64,000 nt of DNA from Castor canadensis. Its lineage: Eukaryota; Chordata; Mammalia; Rodentia; Castoridae. The notes under the pieces were generated by a model. It was given only the letters and a program-made list of their open reading frames with translations, did not search any database and was not told where the DNA came from. The translations under genes and the position numbers were made by a program. Below are positions 56,801 to 64,000 of the stretch, in pieces (positions within the stretch are counted from its first letter, which is position 1; every line of letters starts with the position of its first letter). The DNA lies in NCBI RefSeq assembly GCF_047511655.1, contig NC_133390.1:162104583-162168582 (forward strand), in the 5' to 3' direction.

Positions 56801-59800
56801 GAGGAAATGGAAATGAAATAAAAGCTACTGAACTTTGGTTTAATATTTGTTCACCATAAGAGAATTTATTAAGGCTTGAAAAGAAAAAATAATAACAAAA
56901 CTTCATAATATTACTTACTTAGTTTCCTGTTATGAAAGAAGAAGAATCAACACACATATTCATCTGTCCGCTTTCCCCCCTCCGTTCGATTTTTTAAAAA
57001 TCTATACCTTTATATCTGTTTTTATACTTTTGTGCTTTCTATTTTCTTCTGGGGATTTGAGCTCAGGGCATTGCATTCACTAGTAAGGCACTCTACCACT
57101 TGAGACACACCTCTAGCCCTTCTCATTTGTTATGACATAGTACTATCATTTTCTTTTCTTTTTTTTTGGTTTGAACTCAGGGCCTTGTACTTGCTAGACA
57201 GCTGCTCTGCCTCTTGAGCCACTGTGCTAGCACTTGAAGTTTCTATTTAAGCTGCCTTCTGCCCATGTTCTGTTTGCCCTTTACTCCCTTTGTGGTCAGC
57301 TTTTGTGTACTGGCTTGTCCTGTTAGTACTTATGAGGTGAGCACTCATCTCTGGCCTCTGCAGACTTGTGAGGTGGTGCTGGGTGGGGTAGGCACAACCT
57401 GTCCCAGCTGCTCTTGTTCTTTGCTGGATGGGGGAGGAGAATGCAGATCTGCCATGCGCCCCTTGCTGAGAAAAGATCTTTGTGGCTCAGGATGAAATTC
57501 TTAAGGCTCTCTGATTTGAAATTTGGTACTTGTGTCCTGCCTATCTGCCTTCTCCTAACCATCTCTCCTGTAATTCTTTACTGTCAGGGTGGGCCAACAC
57601 TATGACATTTCCTGATTGGGGGGCCTGAATACTGCCACTTCTGGTCTTTCTAAGATTTGGCAGTTGTGCTTCCTGGTTTACTCTTTGGATTTGTGGCTGT
57701 TTTCTTCTTTCATCAAAAATGCCTTTATTTTATCATTTTTACCTGGACAAGTTATTTTTACTCTGCACAGTGTTTTAATTATTATGTAATCCTTTTCCCC
57801 AAGGTCCATTTTCTAATGGTCTTCCAGTTAGGAATTACTGATAAACATTTTTCAAGGGTTGTGTGCACATGTTACTAAAATGAGATAACAATTGGAAAGT
57901 GCACTGCAGTGATAGAGTTAACCTTTTATGTCATTGAAAGATGACTCAGCTAAAAACTAGAGCATTTTTCCCTGTGTATGGCTTGTAATACCAGGTGTTA
58001 ATCGGTTTTCATTTTCGCTTCAAATTTGTAACCATGGATAACTTCCATGCAACCAACAGGCTTTCTCTTGAAAGAACAAAGAGTGTATAAATTAACCATG
58101 TACCGTTAACAGAGCTGTCACCTTTGAAATGCCACATCTCAGAAAGTACTTTATGTGTAGAATAAAATCTAAAAACAATCTCAGAGCCTGAAAACAGATT
58201 GCATAAGCAGTTCTTGATCACTGTGAGAGGCAGTTAGTAATGAGTGCACTCCTTGGCTTTATCAGACCAGCCATCCTCCAAGTGAGATTCAGAACAAGCC
58301 CAGAACCTGCTTTCTTTCATTGTCCTTACTTGTGGATACAAGGGTATTTTGCCTACCTCCTGGGCTGTGGGAAAGCGCAGAGTCCAGCACTTGCCATGTC
58401 CTACCTAGGTGCTCAGTGGTTTTTCTTTCTCTTTTTATTTTGTGGGGTACTGGAGATTGAACTCAGGGCTGCAGGCTGGCTAGGCAAGTGCTCTACACTT
58501 GAGGACCTCCAGTCCTTTTGCTTTTAGTTTGTTTTGTAGATAGGATCTTGCGTTTTTGTCCAGGCTGGTCTCAAACTTTGTTCTCTGCCTTCTGAATAAC
58601 TAGGATTACATGTCTGTACCATTACACCCAGACTAACTTTGCCTGGGCTGGCCTTGTACCACAATCCTTCTATCTCTGCCTCCCAAATAGCTGGGCCTAC
58701 AGACCAGCTGTTTACCTCCTTTCCCTCTGTATGTATTTGGTCTATTAAAAAGATAATTTGTCCAGTTCAGTTAATGAAGTTATTGGGAGCAGAATGTAAA
58801 CAATAGATTAAAAATCTATTAAAAAGTCAATAAGTATAACCCTGTATGATTATGAATGATGCAATTAAAAAGATTGAAAATAAAAACTTGTTTGTTTATT
58901 AATTTATTTGCTTATTTATTTAAAGATAGGGCCTTGTTTGTAGCCCAGTTTGGCCTTCAGCTCAAGATCTTCTTGCCTCAGCCTCCTTAGTGTTGGGATT
59001 ATAGACATGTGCCACCATGCCCCACTAAAAACACACTTTTTGTGCAAATATATACAAATAGTGAAATAAGAATAACCAAGCTTGACTTTTACTTTAAAGA
59101 CCCATAAAAATGATTATATTTTTATGAAGAGACTTGTTTTCATTTCTTCTTTTTTTTGACAGAATTAGAGGTTGAACTCAGGGCCTTGCCCTTGCTAGGC
59201 AGGCATTCTACTGCCTGAGCCACATCTCCAGCCCCATATGTTCTCTCACTCTTACAAGCCTGTTTTCCCTATAGGCTTCCAGAATGCATGCGTCCTCTGT
59301 ACCATTTTCTAGTGCTTGTAGCATAATGATGTGTAGGATTAACTCCAAACAATAACAATAACAAAACTGTCCTGGTGAAATGCTGGTTATGGAGAAATAC
59401 AATCTCCAGAGGGAGGATGAATTTTGGTTTCATAAGCTGTTTTGAAACACTGTGTGGTGTAGACCAACTGCGTGGTGATTGATTGATTGAGTTTTGGCCT
59501 GCCAGATCTGTAATTTCAAGTCACTAGGCAGAGCCACTTCTGATCCTCATCTGCTCTTCAGTTTCTCAAACAGAGATGGAAGATAACTCCCCTGGTGCTA
59601 GTGGAGAGGCTGAGTGCTGGGTGGCTCTGCACTCCTGAGCTGGGGCTGCTGGGCAGAATGCCTGTGTCAGTAAGCTCTGCCTCAGGACACCTGGGGCAGC
59701 CATGTTCTAAACCATGGCTCAGCAACTGAGGCCAATAGGAAAAGGGTACCAGGAGCTAGAGAAAAGGTTAGATCAAGAAGAATTAACCTAGAAGGTAACA

Positions 59801-62800
59801 CCCACGCACAGGAAATCAATGCGAGTCAACTCCCTGTATAGCTATCCTTATCTCAACCAGCAAAAACCCTTGTTCCTTCCTATTATTGCTTATACTCTCT
59901 CTACAACAAAATTAGATATAAGGGCAAAATAGTTTCTGCTGGGTATTGAGGGGGTTGGGGGAAGAGGGAGGGAGCGGAGTGGGTGGTAAGGGAAGGGATA
60001 GGGGCAGGGGGGAGAAATGACCCAAGCATTGTATGCACATATGAATAATAAAACAATAAAAATTTAAAAAATATTAATAAAAAATAAACCACGGCTCAGG
60101 ACTCCTGGGGGCAGGGGCTGCCTGCCTTTGAAGGAGGTAGATGGATGCCTGCTTCCCCTGGGAGCCTCTAGTCATATTGCTTCCCCTTGACTCCTTGCAG
60201 TTAGGTAGTTAGGTGGTGAATATGAAACCTTTTGTTTTCTTTTAAGTTAAGTTATAAACATTGTTCTTTAGTTTTTGTTTATTTTTGAGACAGGGTCTTG
60301 CTAAGTTGCTCAGGCTGGTCTTGAACTTGCAGTTCTCCCACCTCAGCCTCCTAAGTAGCTGGGATTACAGGTAGTAGTCACTGTGCTCGTTTTTGTTTAT
60401 TTATTATTTCATATATTTTCTGTTAACCAGTTAGTAACCTTTGAATGTCCTTTTTGGAGTAGTTTAGGGAGCGTTCCTGTTGGATTTTATTTTTGAGTCT
60501 CTCCTTCACCATTTATTTGTTGTGTATTGGTGGTGAAATTCCATCTATAGCTATATCATCTTCATAACAGTTATTTTGTTTTCTACTTTTATTATGTTCA
60601 CTTGGGTCCTTCTGTCTTATCTACTACTCATCTGCCCTTTTTAAAAACTTGAGTTCTTTTCTTCATTTCCACTTTCAGGGGTTTGGCAGCTGGGAGGGAC
60701 ACTGTTGAGAATTGTTTGAGGTATCTGGCTCTTGAAACATTACCCTTTTGCTCCAAAAGAAAATGAACTCGGCCCAGTATTGAGTTTGATCATTCCTGTT
60801 CTGCCTTGATCTCCTGTTCTGTCCAGTGGTAAGGGCTTTATTTTAAAGCATGGAGGCATGAAGAGTTGTCCCTTGGTAGTATGTTCTTTCTTTAGGAGCA
60901 CGGTGAGGGTAATCTTGTCATTTCTTTTGCTTCCTTTTTTGCTTTGGCCCCAATTTTAAAGCTGATTTTTTTCCCACCTGTTCTGGGGATTGAAAATCCA
61001 GGGCCTTGTGCATGCTAGGCAAGGTCTCTACTGCCGAGCTACACCTTTGGCTCAGTTTCTTTGATAATTCATCTGTAACATCTTTATGTGATTTTATTTT
61101 TACTTTGTATGTTCTTCTAAGTTGCCCCAAGACCATGATACAGTGAAGCGAAATATATATGTTAATAAATCCCAGAAGTTTTCACACTATTCTTTAATGG
61201 CCTACCCCTTTCTTCTCATTTTCCACTGTGTTCAAATAATATTTAATAAATGACCTTTAGATCTTCCATAATGTGTGCTCTGTGCAGTAATCGCATGTCT
61301 CTGTTTTCAGCATGAGCTTTCTTCCCACAGGTTGCAGGGAGAGTAGCTGAGGAAAGGGGTGCAGTGCTGGGCCACGAGGTGGGCTACTGCATCCGCTTTG
61401 ATGACTGCACTGATGCGCTGGCGACGAGGATTAAGGTGAAGTGCTCCAGCTGCTTTTCCTGGTGTAAATAAGATTATTTTGGGGGAATTAAGCACGCAGC
61501 CCTCACTGCTGTATAAGACACTGAGGCCAGAACAGAAAGTATGTTGTCCTACCCACTGGGGACTTAGTCTGCTGGGAAGTGCAGAGCTCTTTGAAAGAGT
61601 ACTGAAAGGAAGCCTTTAGTCTACAGAGGAAGTTGAGGCTCTGGGTGGGTGAATACCTCATGTTATATGCCCATTGCTGATAGAACAGGACTCAAAGTGG
61701 CTTTTTCTTGTGTGTACTTTATTTTTTTTTCCTCACAGACTCAACGTAACTATTTAAATACAAAAATAAACCTGTTAAAGACTTAAAAACAGGGACGAAG
61801 TCATAAAAATTGATGTAGTTATTTTACATCAATTCTTCATCATTTGTAAAATTCTACAAATGATGTTTTCACTAGTTAGAGCTGGCCTATTTTTATAAGA
61901 TAATTTTTTTAAATGTTCATGTTATTTGACCTAGTTGCTAATATTAATAATTATTATCAATAGTAATCAGTTTTAATCAGCCCAGCAGGGTGTCTACTGT
62001 TTACCACTATGCTGGAATCAAAGTCTAATCAGGTAGTGCAGTAAAACAGTGAACGGCATGCTCTGATGAGATGGATTAGAATCACAATTGCTTCTCAATT
62101 TGCAACCAAGGCAGATGGAAATAGCCTGATGAGTCAAACAACAATGTAGCGGTTTGCAAAGATATGGGCCTTCTTTTCCAAATTTCTGTAGTATGTTACC
62201 TTTGACATGCATTTTGCCAGATGAGGGTAATATTCATCTAAACCATCAAGTCTATTTAAACTAGTTAATTTTCAGTGGATTATGCAAGCATGTGTTGTTT
62301 TTGAGTTTTTCACAAGAAGCTTTCATATTCCATTTGGTCGCAGCTTCAAGATGCTCAGTTTTTGACTGGTGCTTTTTCTGTGGTGGCAAGTTCTCACTTT
62401 CACCCCTGTACATTCACATGGCAGCTGGAACCAGAACCAAACAAACTATGGTGGAAACATTTTGTGCTCTTAAAAAGAATTGAGATAAGTAAAAACACCA
62501 AGATTCAGCACACAAAGGAGGGTTAGCCTTGTTGACATATGGATTTGCTTTGGGTTAAGAGTAACAGCATTCAGTTGTTACTGCATATTTCTAAAAAATT
62601 TATAATATTCATTAATTCCAAGTAGTAATAGCTGTTGTCTCTTGAACACTGTGTGCTAAACTCTCTGTGTATACTTTTACTTAGTTCTCATGGTAACCCT
62701 GTGAAGTAGATATTTCCTTACCTCATTTTACAGGTTAGGAATCAGGATTAGAGAGGGTTAAGAACTTGTCCAAAGTACTTACAGCAAGTGAGAAGTAGAG

Positions 62801-63332
62801 CCAGATCTGAACTCCAAGCAGTCTGACTCTGTTGCCCATGTTTTTAACCTTGATTCCATGTAGCTTCCCTAAAGTAATTATAGTGGAAGTTGAGTTAACC
62901 TCAAGAGCTGCAGTCGACAGTTACCTTAGATTCACAGCATTACTTTGGGACAGATGCAGGTTTGTCTTCGTTGCCTATTCATCAGCAATCCCAGTGGTGC
63001 AGACCAGAGGAAATAGGAGTTCCCTGATAGTCATATGATATCGATACGATACAATGGAATTTTGCCAAAAGCTTTGCAACCCCTGTGTTCAAAGTCTTGA
63101 TAACAAAAATGTTGGAGAATTTTCTCAGTCTTTTGTGGGAGTCATCTTGTACATGTCCTGGTATAGAGGTTCTTGAACTTTTCAGAGTTGCCCTTAAACT
63201 TTAAAAAAAAAAAAAGTAATATGCTAATGTAGATAAATTATTTCTAAAACTTTACATCTTTATTTTTTAGTTTCTTACTGATGGAATGCTGGTCAGAGAA
63301 ATGATGGTTGATCCATTGTTAACGAAGTATAG
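36846..63332 (+). CDS. DHX35: DHX35, DEAH-box RNA helicase, 5' six exons (partial)
   Basis: Exons 36846-36885, 43275-43408, 47567-47659, 56346-56423, 61331-61435 and 63271-63332 join in frame to give residues 1-170 plus part of 171, matching mammalian DHX35 (about 703 aa). The start 'MAAPVGPVKFWRP' has an A at -3 and G at +4. Residues 59 to 171 begin the first RecA-like domain: motif I (Walker A) GETGCGKST at 77-85, motif Ia TQPRRVA at 106-112 and motif Ib TDGML at 153-157. The DEAH box lies just past the last exon and is outside the window. DHX35 is a nuclear ATP-dependent RNA helicase of the DEAH/DHX group found in the catalytic-stage spliceosome and linked to the G-patch protein GPATCH1. 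No stop or frameshift interrupts the visible part. Confidence 0.97.
37270..37410 (+). repeat. MIR element, sense
   Basis: 'GTGACCTTGGGCCAGTCGTT' and 'CTGTAAAATGGGCAGAATGG' are the sense MIR core, at the edge of the CpG island. Confidence 0.8.
38165..38300 (+). repeat. MIR element, sense
   Basis: 'GACTTGGTGACTTGACAGAG' and 'GGATTGTCAAGGATTAAATG' with 'AGAATAATACATGAAAGAC' follow the MIR 3' half. Confidence 0.65.
38380..38875 (-). repeat. L2 LINE relic, antisense
   Basis: 'GAACAAAGGCACAGTAGGAT', 'GGCCTCACTGTGAAAGGTCT' and 'GTTCACTGTTTTAAGCAGAA', then 'AGAAAGATAACCCTGGCAGT', follow the complement of the L2 3' half in the right order. Confidence 0.65.
38883..39044. repeat. hAT-type MITE (MER5A-like) with both ends
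   Basis: About 160 bp flanked by inverted ends: AGTGGTTTTCAAA on the left and 'TGAACCACT' on the right, inside a TAxxxTAG-like context. 'TCACATCACTTGGGAA' is a diverged MER5-type core. Confidence 0.6.
39172..39345 (-). repeat. Composite SINE: one B1-like monomer plus ID-like tail, antisense
   Basis: 'GGGTTTGAACTCAGGGCTTC' and 'GCTTGAGCCACACTTCCAGT', then a B1-like half. The 5' end of the monomer is truncated. Confidence 0.85.
39478..39575 (+). repeat. ID-like SINE
   Basis: 'CCCGCCTAGCAAGCATGAGG' and 'GAGTTCATACTCCAGTGCCA' with a CAAAA-rich tail. The A-box is degraded. Confidence 0.8.
40047..40241 (-). repeat. Composite SINE: one B1-like monomer plus ID-like tail, antisense, perfect TSD
   Basis: TAGCACACATACTT at 40,033-40,046 and 40,242-40,255 (14/14) brackets the whole monomer+ID unit. 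The fused unit therefore moved as one element. Confidence 0.95.
40300..40385 (-). repeat. ID-like SINE, antisense
   Basis: 'GTGGTTCTTACAATTGAGCC' and 'CACTCTACTGAGCTACTCCC'. An ATTT-rich tail precedes it. Confidence 0.78.
41347..41700 (+). repeat. Composite SINE: two B1-like monomers plus ID-like tail
   Basis: First monomer 'AGCTGGATGTGGTGGTGCAT', a mid poly-A (A26, about 41,455-41,480), second monomer 'TTAGCTGGGTGCCTATGACT', then a degraded ID module 'GAGTTCAAACCCCAGTCCCA'. The internal poly-A suggests a monomer may have landed on the tail of another. Confidence 0.85.
42496..42602 (+). repeat. B1-like SINE
   Basis: 'GATTGTGGTGGCACAGTACC', 'GCTGGCCTAGGCTACAAAGT', A14 tail. Confidence 0.85.
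43275..43408 (+). CDS. DHX35: DHX35 coding exon 2
   Basis: 134 nt, acceptor CTACAG, donor GTATGG. It completes Gly14 and encodes residues 15-58 (TEGPGVSISEERQS to QRQKLPVFK), the N-terminal extension before the helicase core, including 'TTVVYNPYAALSIEQQRQK'. Confidence 0.96.
43762..43842 (-). repeat. ID-like SINE, antisense
   Basis: 'TTTTTGGTACTGGACTTTAA' and 'CACTGCTTGAGCCGTGCCTC'. Confidence 0.85.
44600..44785 (+). repeat. MIR element, sense
   Basis: 'CTGTGACCTTGCTTCACATC', 'GATATGGGACTAATAGCACC' and 'CACGTAGTAAATGCTCAGGC' follow full sense MIR order. Confidence 0.75.
44793..44980 (-). repeat. Composite SINE: one B1-like monomer plus ID-like module with CA-repeat tail, antisense
   Basis: A CA run (44,793-44,822) is on the 3'-tail side. 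Then 'GTGTGTGAACTCAGGGCTTT', 'CTTGAGCCACACCTCCAGTC' and an antisense B1-like part. Confidence 0.85.
45258..45330 (+). repeat. ID-like SINE, degraded
   Basis: 'TGGTGGTGGAGCACTAGCAT' and 'TGGGTTTGATCCTGGCCCTG'. Confidence 0.7.
45777..45910 (-). repeat. B1-like SINE, antisense
   Basis: 'ATTTGAGACAGGGTTTTGCT' to 'GTGTGTGCCATGACATCCAG'. The flanks AAGTCTATATTCTTTT and AAGTCCAGACTCTTTA are a decayed target-site duplication. Confidence 0.88.
46890..47380 (-). repeat. Old L1M fragment, antisense
   Basis: 'AATACATGCATGTTGTACAA', 'AGCTTATTCTATGTTAGTAT' and 'CACCTGTTGGTGAACATTTA' follow antisense old L1. Confidence 0.65.
47567..47659 (+). CDS. DHX35: DHX35 coding exon 3 (Walker A)
   Basis: 31 codons (residues 59-89), phase 0 on both sides, acceptor TTCCAG, donor GTGAGT. 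It carries VVIVGETGCGKSTQIPQ with the P-loop lysine 83 and Ser84, which bind the nucleotide phosphates and magnesium in DEAH helicases. Confidence 0.97.
47796..48045 (-). repeat. Composite SINE: one B1-like monomer plus ID-like module with TG/AG repeat tail, antisense
   Basis: (TG)n at 47,796-47,838 and (AG)5 at 47,839-47,848 form the 3' tail as read on the minus strand. An ID-like module follows ('GGGCTTTGTGCTTACAAAGC'), then one B1-like monomer ending 'GAGCCACGGGTGCCCAGCTC'. Confidence 0.88.
48240..48480 (-). repeat. L2 LINE relic, antisense
   Basis: 'GAAATGACATTTGAAATAGA' and 'AGAGGTAGGTGAGGTCAGAG' resemble the complement of the L2 3' region. Confidence 0.5.
48530..48911 (-). repeat. Old L1M fragment, antisense
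   Basis: 'AAAGCATAAAATTCATACAG', 'GTACAGCTTGATTCATTTTC' and 'TTTTCATTGCTGAATAGTAA' are antisense old-L1 phrases. It continues after the SINE at 48,912. Confidence 0.65.
48912..49030 (-). repeat. B1-like SINE, antisense, with target-site duplication
   Basis: 'GATATAGGGTCTTTCTGTGC' to 'GCATGCACCACTACACTTGG'. CTGCCTGTT at 48,903-48,911 and 49,031-49,039. Confidence 0.9.
49040..49440 (-). repeat. Old L1M fragment, antisense (continuation)
   Basis: 'AAGTTGTCTCCAGTTTTGTT' and 'GTTATGAATATGCTGTGATG', then 'TATACCTAAGAGTAGCC', are antisense L1 ORF2. Confidence 0.65.
49468..49548 (-). repeat. B1-like SINE, antisense, internally deleted
   Basis: 'TTTTTTGAGACAAGGTCTTA' joins directly to 'GGTACAGGTGTTCACCACCA', so the middle of the monomer is missing. 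Confidence 0.82.
49550..50480 (-). repeat. L2 LINE relic covering the RT region, antisense
   Basis: G/A-rich text with ordered matches to the complement of L2 ORF2: 'AAGCCCTGGAGTATTAGCTT' near 50,080, then 'ACCCAGGAGAGGGC', 'GAAAGCCAAGGAGGAGCGAG' and 'AGCAGATGAAAACCCCTTGC'. About 900 bp of decayed, non-coding retroelement. Confidence 0.55.
50770..50925 (-). repeat. MIR element, antisense
   Basis: 'GTAAGCACTTTATAAATTTT' and 'GAAGTAGGAGCTATTCCTTC', then 'TTTATGGAGAAGACACTGGA', follow antisense MIR order. Confidence 0.65.
50985..51435 (-). repeat. Composite SINE: three B1-like monomers plus ID-like tail, antisense
   Basis: Read on the minus strand from 51,435: monomer, monomer with the usual 'AATAATCTAAAGCAAAATGG' linker, then, where the ID module normally follows, a third monomer ending 'AAGACCCTATCTCGCA', and only then an ID module ('GTGGCAGAGTGCTTGCCTAG'). 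It is the longest SINE unit in the window. Confidence 0.85.
51985..52410 (-). repeat. Old L1M fragment, antisense
   Basis: 'TTTTTATGCATTTACAGAGA', 'GATGGACATTTAGGTTGTCT' and 'TTATTATCACAATAATGTGG' are antisense L1 ORF2/3' UTR. Confidence 0.65.
53220..53395 (+). repeat. MIR element, sense
   Basis: 'GGATTTGTTGTGAGGATTAG' and 'AGATCAGTTCTTGGCGCTTA' fit the 3' half of MIR. Confidence 0.65.
54236..54330 (+). repeat. ID-like SINE
   Basis: 'GCTCAAGTGATAGAATACCT' and 'GAGTTCAAACTCCAGCACTG', CAAA-rich tail. Confidence 0.87.
54530..54870 (-). repeat. Composite SINE: two B1-like monomers plus ID-like tail, antisense
   Basis: Complete copy: T-rich tail, ID module 'GTGTTCGAACTCAGGGCTTT', linker 'TTGCTCTGGTTATTTTTGGA', and two monomers ending 'GTTGCACCACTGCACAT'. 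Confidence 0.88.
55068..55130 (+). repeat. (TCTA)n microsatellite
   Basis: About ten TCTA units (55,091-55,129) with one TATA interruption. Likely length-variable. Confidence 0.9.
56346..56423 (+). CDS. DHX35: DHX35 coding exon 4 (motif Ia)
   Basis: 26 codons (residues 90-115), phase 0, acceptor TTGCAG, donor GTGAGT. It encodes 'YLAEAGWTAEG' then RVVGVTQPRRVAAVT, in which TQPRRVA is the RNA-contacting motif Ia of DEAH helicases. Confidence 0.97.
57043..57120 (-). repeat. ID-like SINE, antisense
   Basis: 'GGGGATTTGAGCTCAGGGCA' and 'CTACCACTTGAGACACACCT'. Confidence 0.85.
57158..57236 (-). repeat. ID-like SINE, antisense
   Basis: 'TTTGGTTTGAACTCAGGGCC' and 'GCCTCTTGAGCCACTGTGCT', only 38 bp from the previous copy and in the same orientation. 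Confidence 0.86.
58432..58702 (-). repeat. Composite SINE: two B1-like monomers plus ID-like tail, antisense
   Basis: ID module 'GGAGATTGAACTCAGGGCTG', linker 'TTGCTTTTAGTTTGTTTTGT', and two monomers. The second is shortened. Confidence 0.85.
58920..59027 (-). repeat. B1-like SINE, antisense
   Basis: 'AAGATAGGGCCTTGTTTGTA' to 'GACATGTGCCACCATGCCCC', with an ATTT-rich tail before it. Confidence 0.87.
59150..59237 (-). repeat. ID-like SINE, antisense
   Basis: 'GAGGTTGAACTCAGGGCCTT' and 'CTGCCTGAGCCACATCTCCA'. Confidence 0.87.
59723..60084 (+). mobile_element. 5'-truncated LINE-1 3' end with target-site duplication
   Basis: Only the L1 3' UTR is present, ending 'CAAGCATTGTATGCACATAT', 'GAATAATAAAACAATAAAAA' and an A/T tail. 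The flanks TAAACCATGGCTCAG (59,708-59,722) and TAAACCACGGCTCAG (60,085-60,099) match at 14 of 15. A G-rich stretch (about 59,950-60,012) precedes the 3' end, as in many L1 3' UTRs. Confidence 0.9.
60285..60388 (-). repeat. B1-like SINE, antisense, perfect target-site duplication
   Basis: GTTTTTGTTTATTT at 60,271-60,284 and 60,389-60,402 (14/14) flanks a monomer with 'GAGACAGGGTCTTGCTAAGT' and 'GTAGCTGGGATTACAGGTAG'. Confidence 0.92.
60967..61055 (-). repeat. ID-like SINE, antisense
   Basis: 'TTCTGGGGATTGAAAATCCA' and 'CTACTGCCGAGCTACACCTT'. Closer to the classical ID type. Confidence 0.83.
61331..61435 (+). CDS. DHX35: DHX35 coding exon 5
   Basis: 35 codons (residues 116-150), phase 0, acceptor CCCACAG, donor GTGAAG. 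It encodes 'VAGRVAEERGAVLGHEVGYC' and 'IRFDDCTDALATRIK'. GxxVGYxIRFD is a conserved stretch of the first RecA domain in DEAH helicases. Confidence 0.97.
61436..63270 (+). other. DHX35: DHX35 intron 5
   Basis: 1.8 kb, GTGAAG...TTTTAG, AT-rich with one MIR near its 3' half. It has no SINE insertion, unlike most introns here. 61,440-62,630 holds nothing else recognised. Confidence 0.9.
62635..62870 (-). repeat. MIR element, antisense
   Basis: 'TTACTTAGTTCTCATGGTAA', 'CCTCATTTTACAGGTTAGGA', 'GAGCCAGATCTGAACTCCAA' and 'CAGTCTGACTCTGTTGCCCA' give a nearly full-length antisense MIR. Confidence 0.85.
63271..63332 (+). CDS. DHX35: DHX35 coding exon 6 (motif Ib)
   Basis: 62 nt, acceptor TTTTTTAG, donor GTAAAA. 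It encodes residues 151-170 (FLTDGMLVREMMVDPLLTKY) and two bases of Ser171. TDGML is motif Ib. The next exon, with the DEAH box, is beyond the window. Confidence 0.96.
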
Positions 63333-64000
63333 GTAAAAAAGTGTTTTCCTATGGTAATGTTCCTAAAGTTTCCAGAGTGCACACATAAATTAAGAAGCAT
63401 TGAGTTAATAGCTGTGGTTCATGTCTGTGTTCAGCTTCCCCAAAACGTTTCTCTATTTCAGCTTTTGGCTGTTTTGACTCTTGATGTTTTTCTCAGAATT
63501 TATGTAGTATGGTCCTTTACAGACAGTCCAAAAGAAGCGCATAAAAATCTCTATTACCATTTAAACAGCCTATTGACTTTACCTTTTTTATTATGCCTCT
63601 GTCATACCATAGGATTGATAGTGACTGCAGAGTGACAGCATAGCAGAAAACTCACCGGGCAGGGTTTTGTTGAATGTAATGCAGAGTTTAATAATTACCA
63701 CTTTCTTCCACCTTTTGTGTCTTTGGCTATCACATGTAGCACTAAGTTTGTCCCCCAGGTTCTGTGGGATTCTGGGAGAGAATGTCCCACTTGACTCCCT
63801 GGTACATGGGTGTTACAGCTATGATCACCTGCCTCTTTGGCTGTTTAACAGCCTTAACGTGGTTGAGCCTTGTTCCTATTTTTTTGTGTTCTGTAGGGTT
63901 ACAGATTATGTGTGCCATTTAAAATCAGGTATTAAATTCTATTGGAATCCAGTGTGGGTGGCATAGCTCTTTAATGATAGCAGTACATCACTGTTCACCA
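63333..64000 (+). other. DHX35: DHX35 intron 6 (partial)
   Basis: Starts GTAAAAAAG and runs to the window end. No exon, repeat or RNA feature recognised in it. Confidence 0.85.

Larger units (their letters stand above)
56424..61330 (+). other. DHX35: DHX35 intron 4
   Basis: 4.9 kb, GTGAGT...CCACAG. Holds six antisense SINEs in 57.0-59.3 kb, an L1 insertion at 59.7 kb and further SINEs. 56,430-57,030, 57,240-58,430, 59,240-59,700 and 60,410-60,960 hold nothing I can name. Confidence 0.9.

Overview
This is a 64 kb piece of a placental-mammal nuclear chromosome. It holds intron-split vertebrate genes with GT/AG splice sites, CpG-island promoters, and dense SINE, LINE-1, L2 and MIR relics. The abundant SINEs are B1-like (7SL-derived) and ID-like (tRNA-derived) modules fused into composites, which points to a rodent. 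No typical mouse/rat B2 or B4 element was seen, so a non-murid rodent is most likely. A castorimorph such as beaver is my best guess from the SINE and L1 3'-end style, but this is inference only.

Gene content matches the conserved order PPP1R16B - FAM83D - DHX35 (human 20q), all on the + strand. (1) Positions 1 to about 3,700 have no convincing ORF and no lineage-specific SINE, and end in AU-rich sequence with a poly(A) signal. I read this as the end of the PPP1R16B 3' UTR, inferred from synteny. (2) FAM83D is complete: a CCAAT/CRE/CHR/TATA promoter in a CpG island (about 6.3-6.5 kb) and four coding exons (6518-6997, 20514-20681, 25362-25486, 27377-28364) that join in frame into a 586-residue protein. 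(3) The 28.8-36.4 kb spacer is made of repeats and simple sequence. (4) DHX35 starts from a CpG island with two identical E-boxes. Six coding exons are present (36846-36885, 43275-43408, 47567-47659, 56346-56423, 61331-61435, 63271-63332), encoding residues 1-170 and part of 171. The gene runs off the right edge before the DEAH box.

FAM83D is a mitotic spindle adaptor and its promoter has a cell-cycle-type layout. DHX35 is a DEAH-box spliceosomal helicase with a housekeeping-type promoter. They are separate transcription units, and nothing suggests a shared pathway.

The rest is repeats: about 45 SINE copies, two lineage-type L1 3' ends (one with a clear target-site duplication), a third minus-strand L1 fragment with an open ORF2 C-terminus, several old L1M pieces, antisense L2 relics, MIRs and hAT MITE-like pieces. 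No CRISPR array, bacterial operon, rRNA gene, functional tRNA gene or recognisable provirus was seen. I found no wholly new biological system. The most interesting items are the modular one-, two- and three-monomer B1+ID SINE series, the TQT ladder in FAM83D, the spliced overlapping uORF of DHX35, and CA microsatellites sitting on SINE tails.
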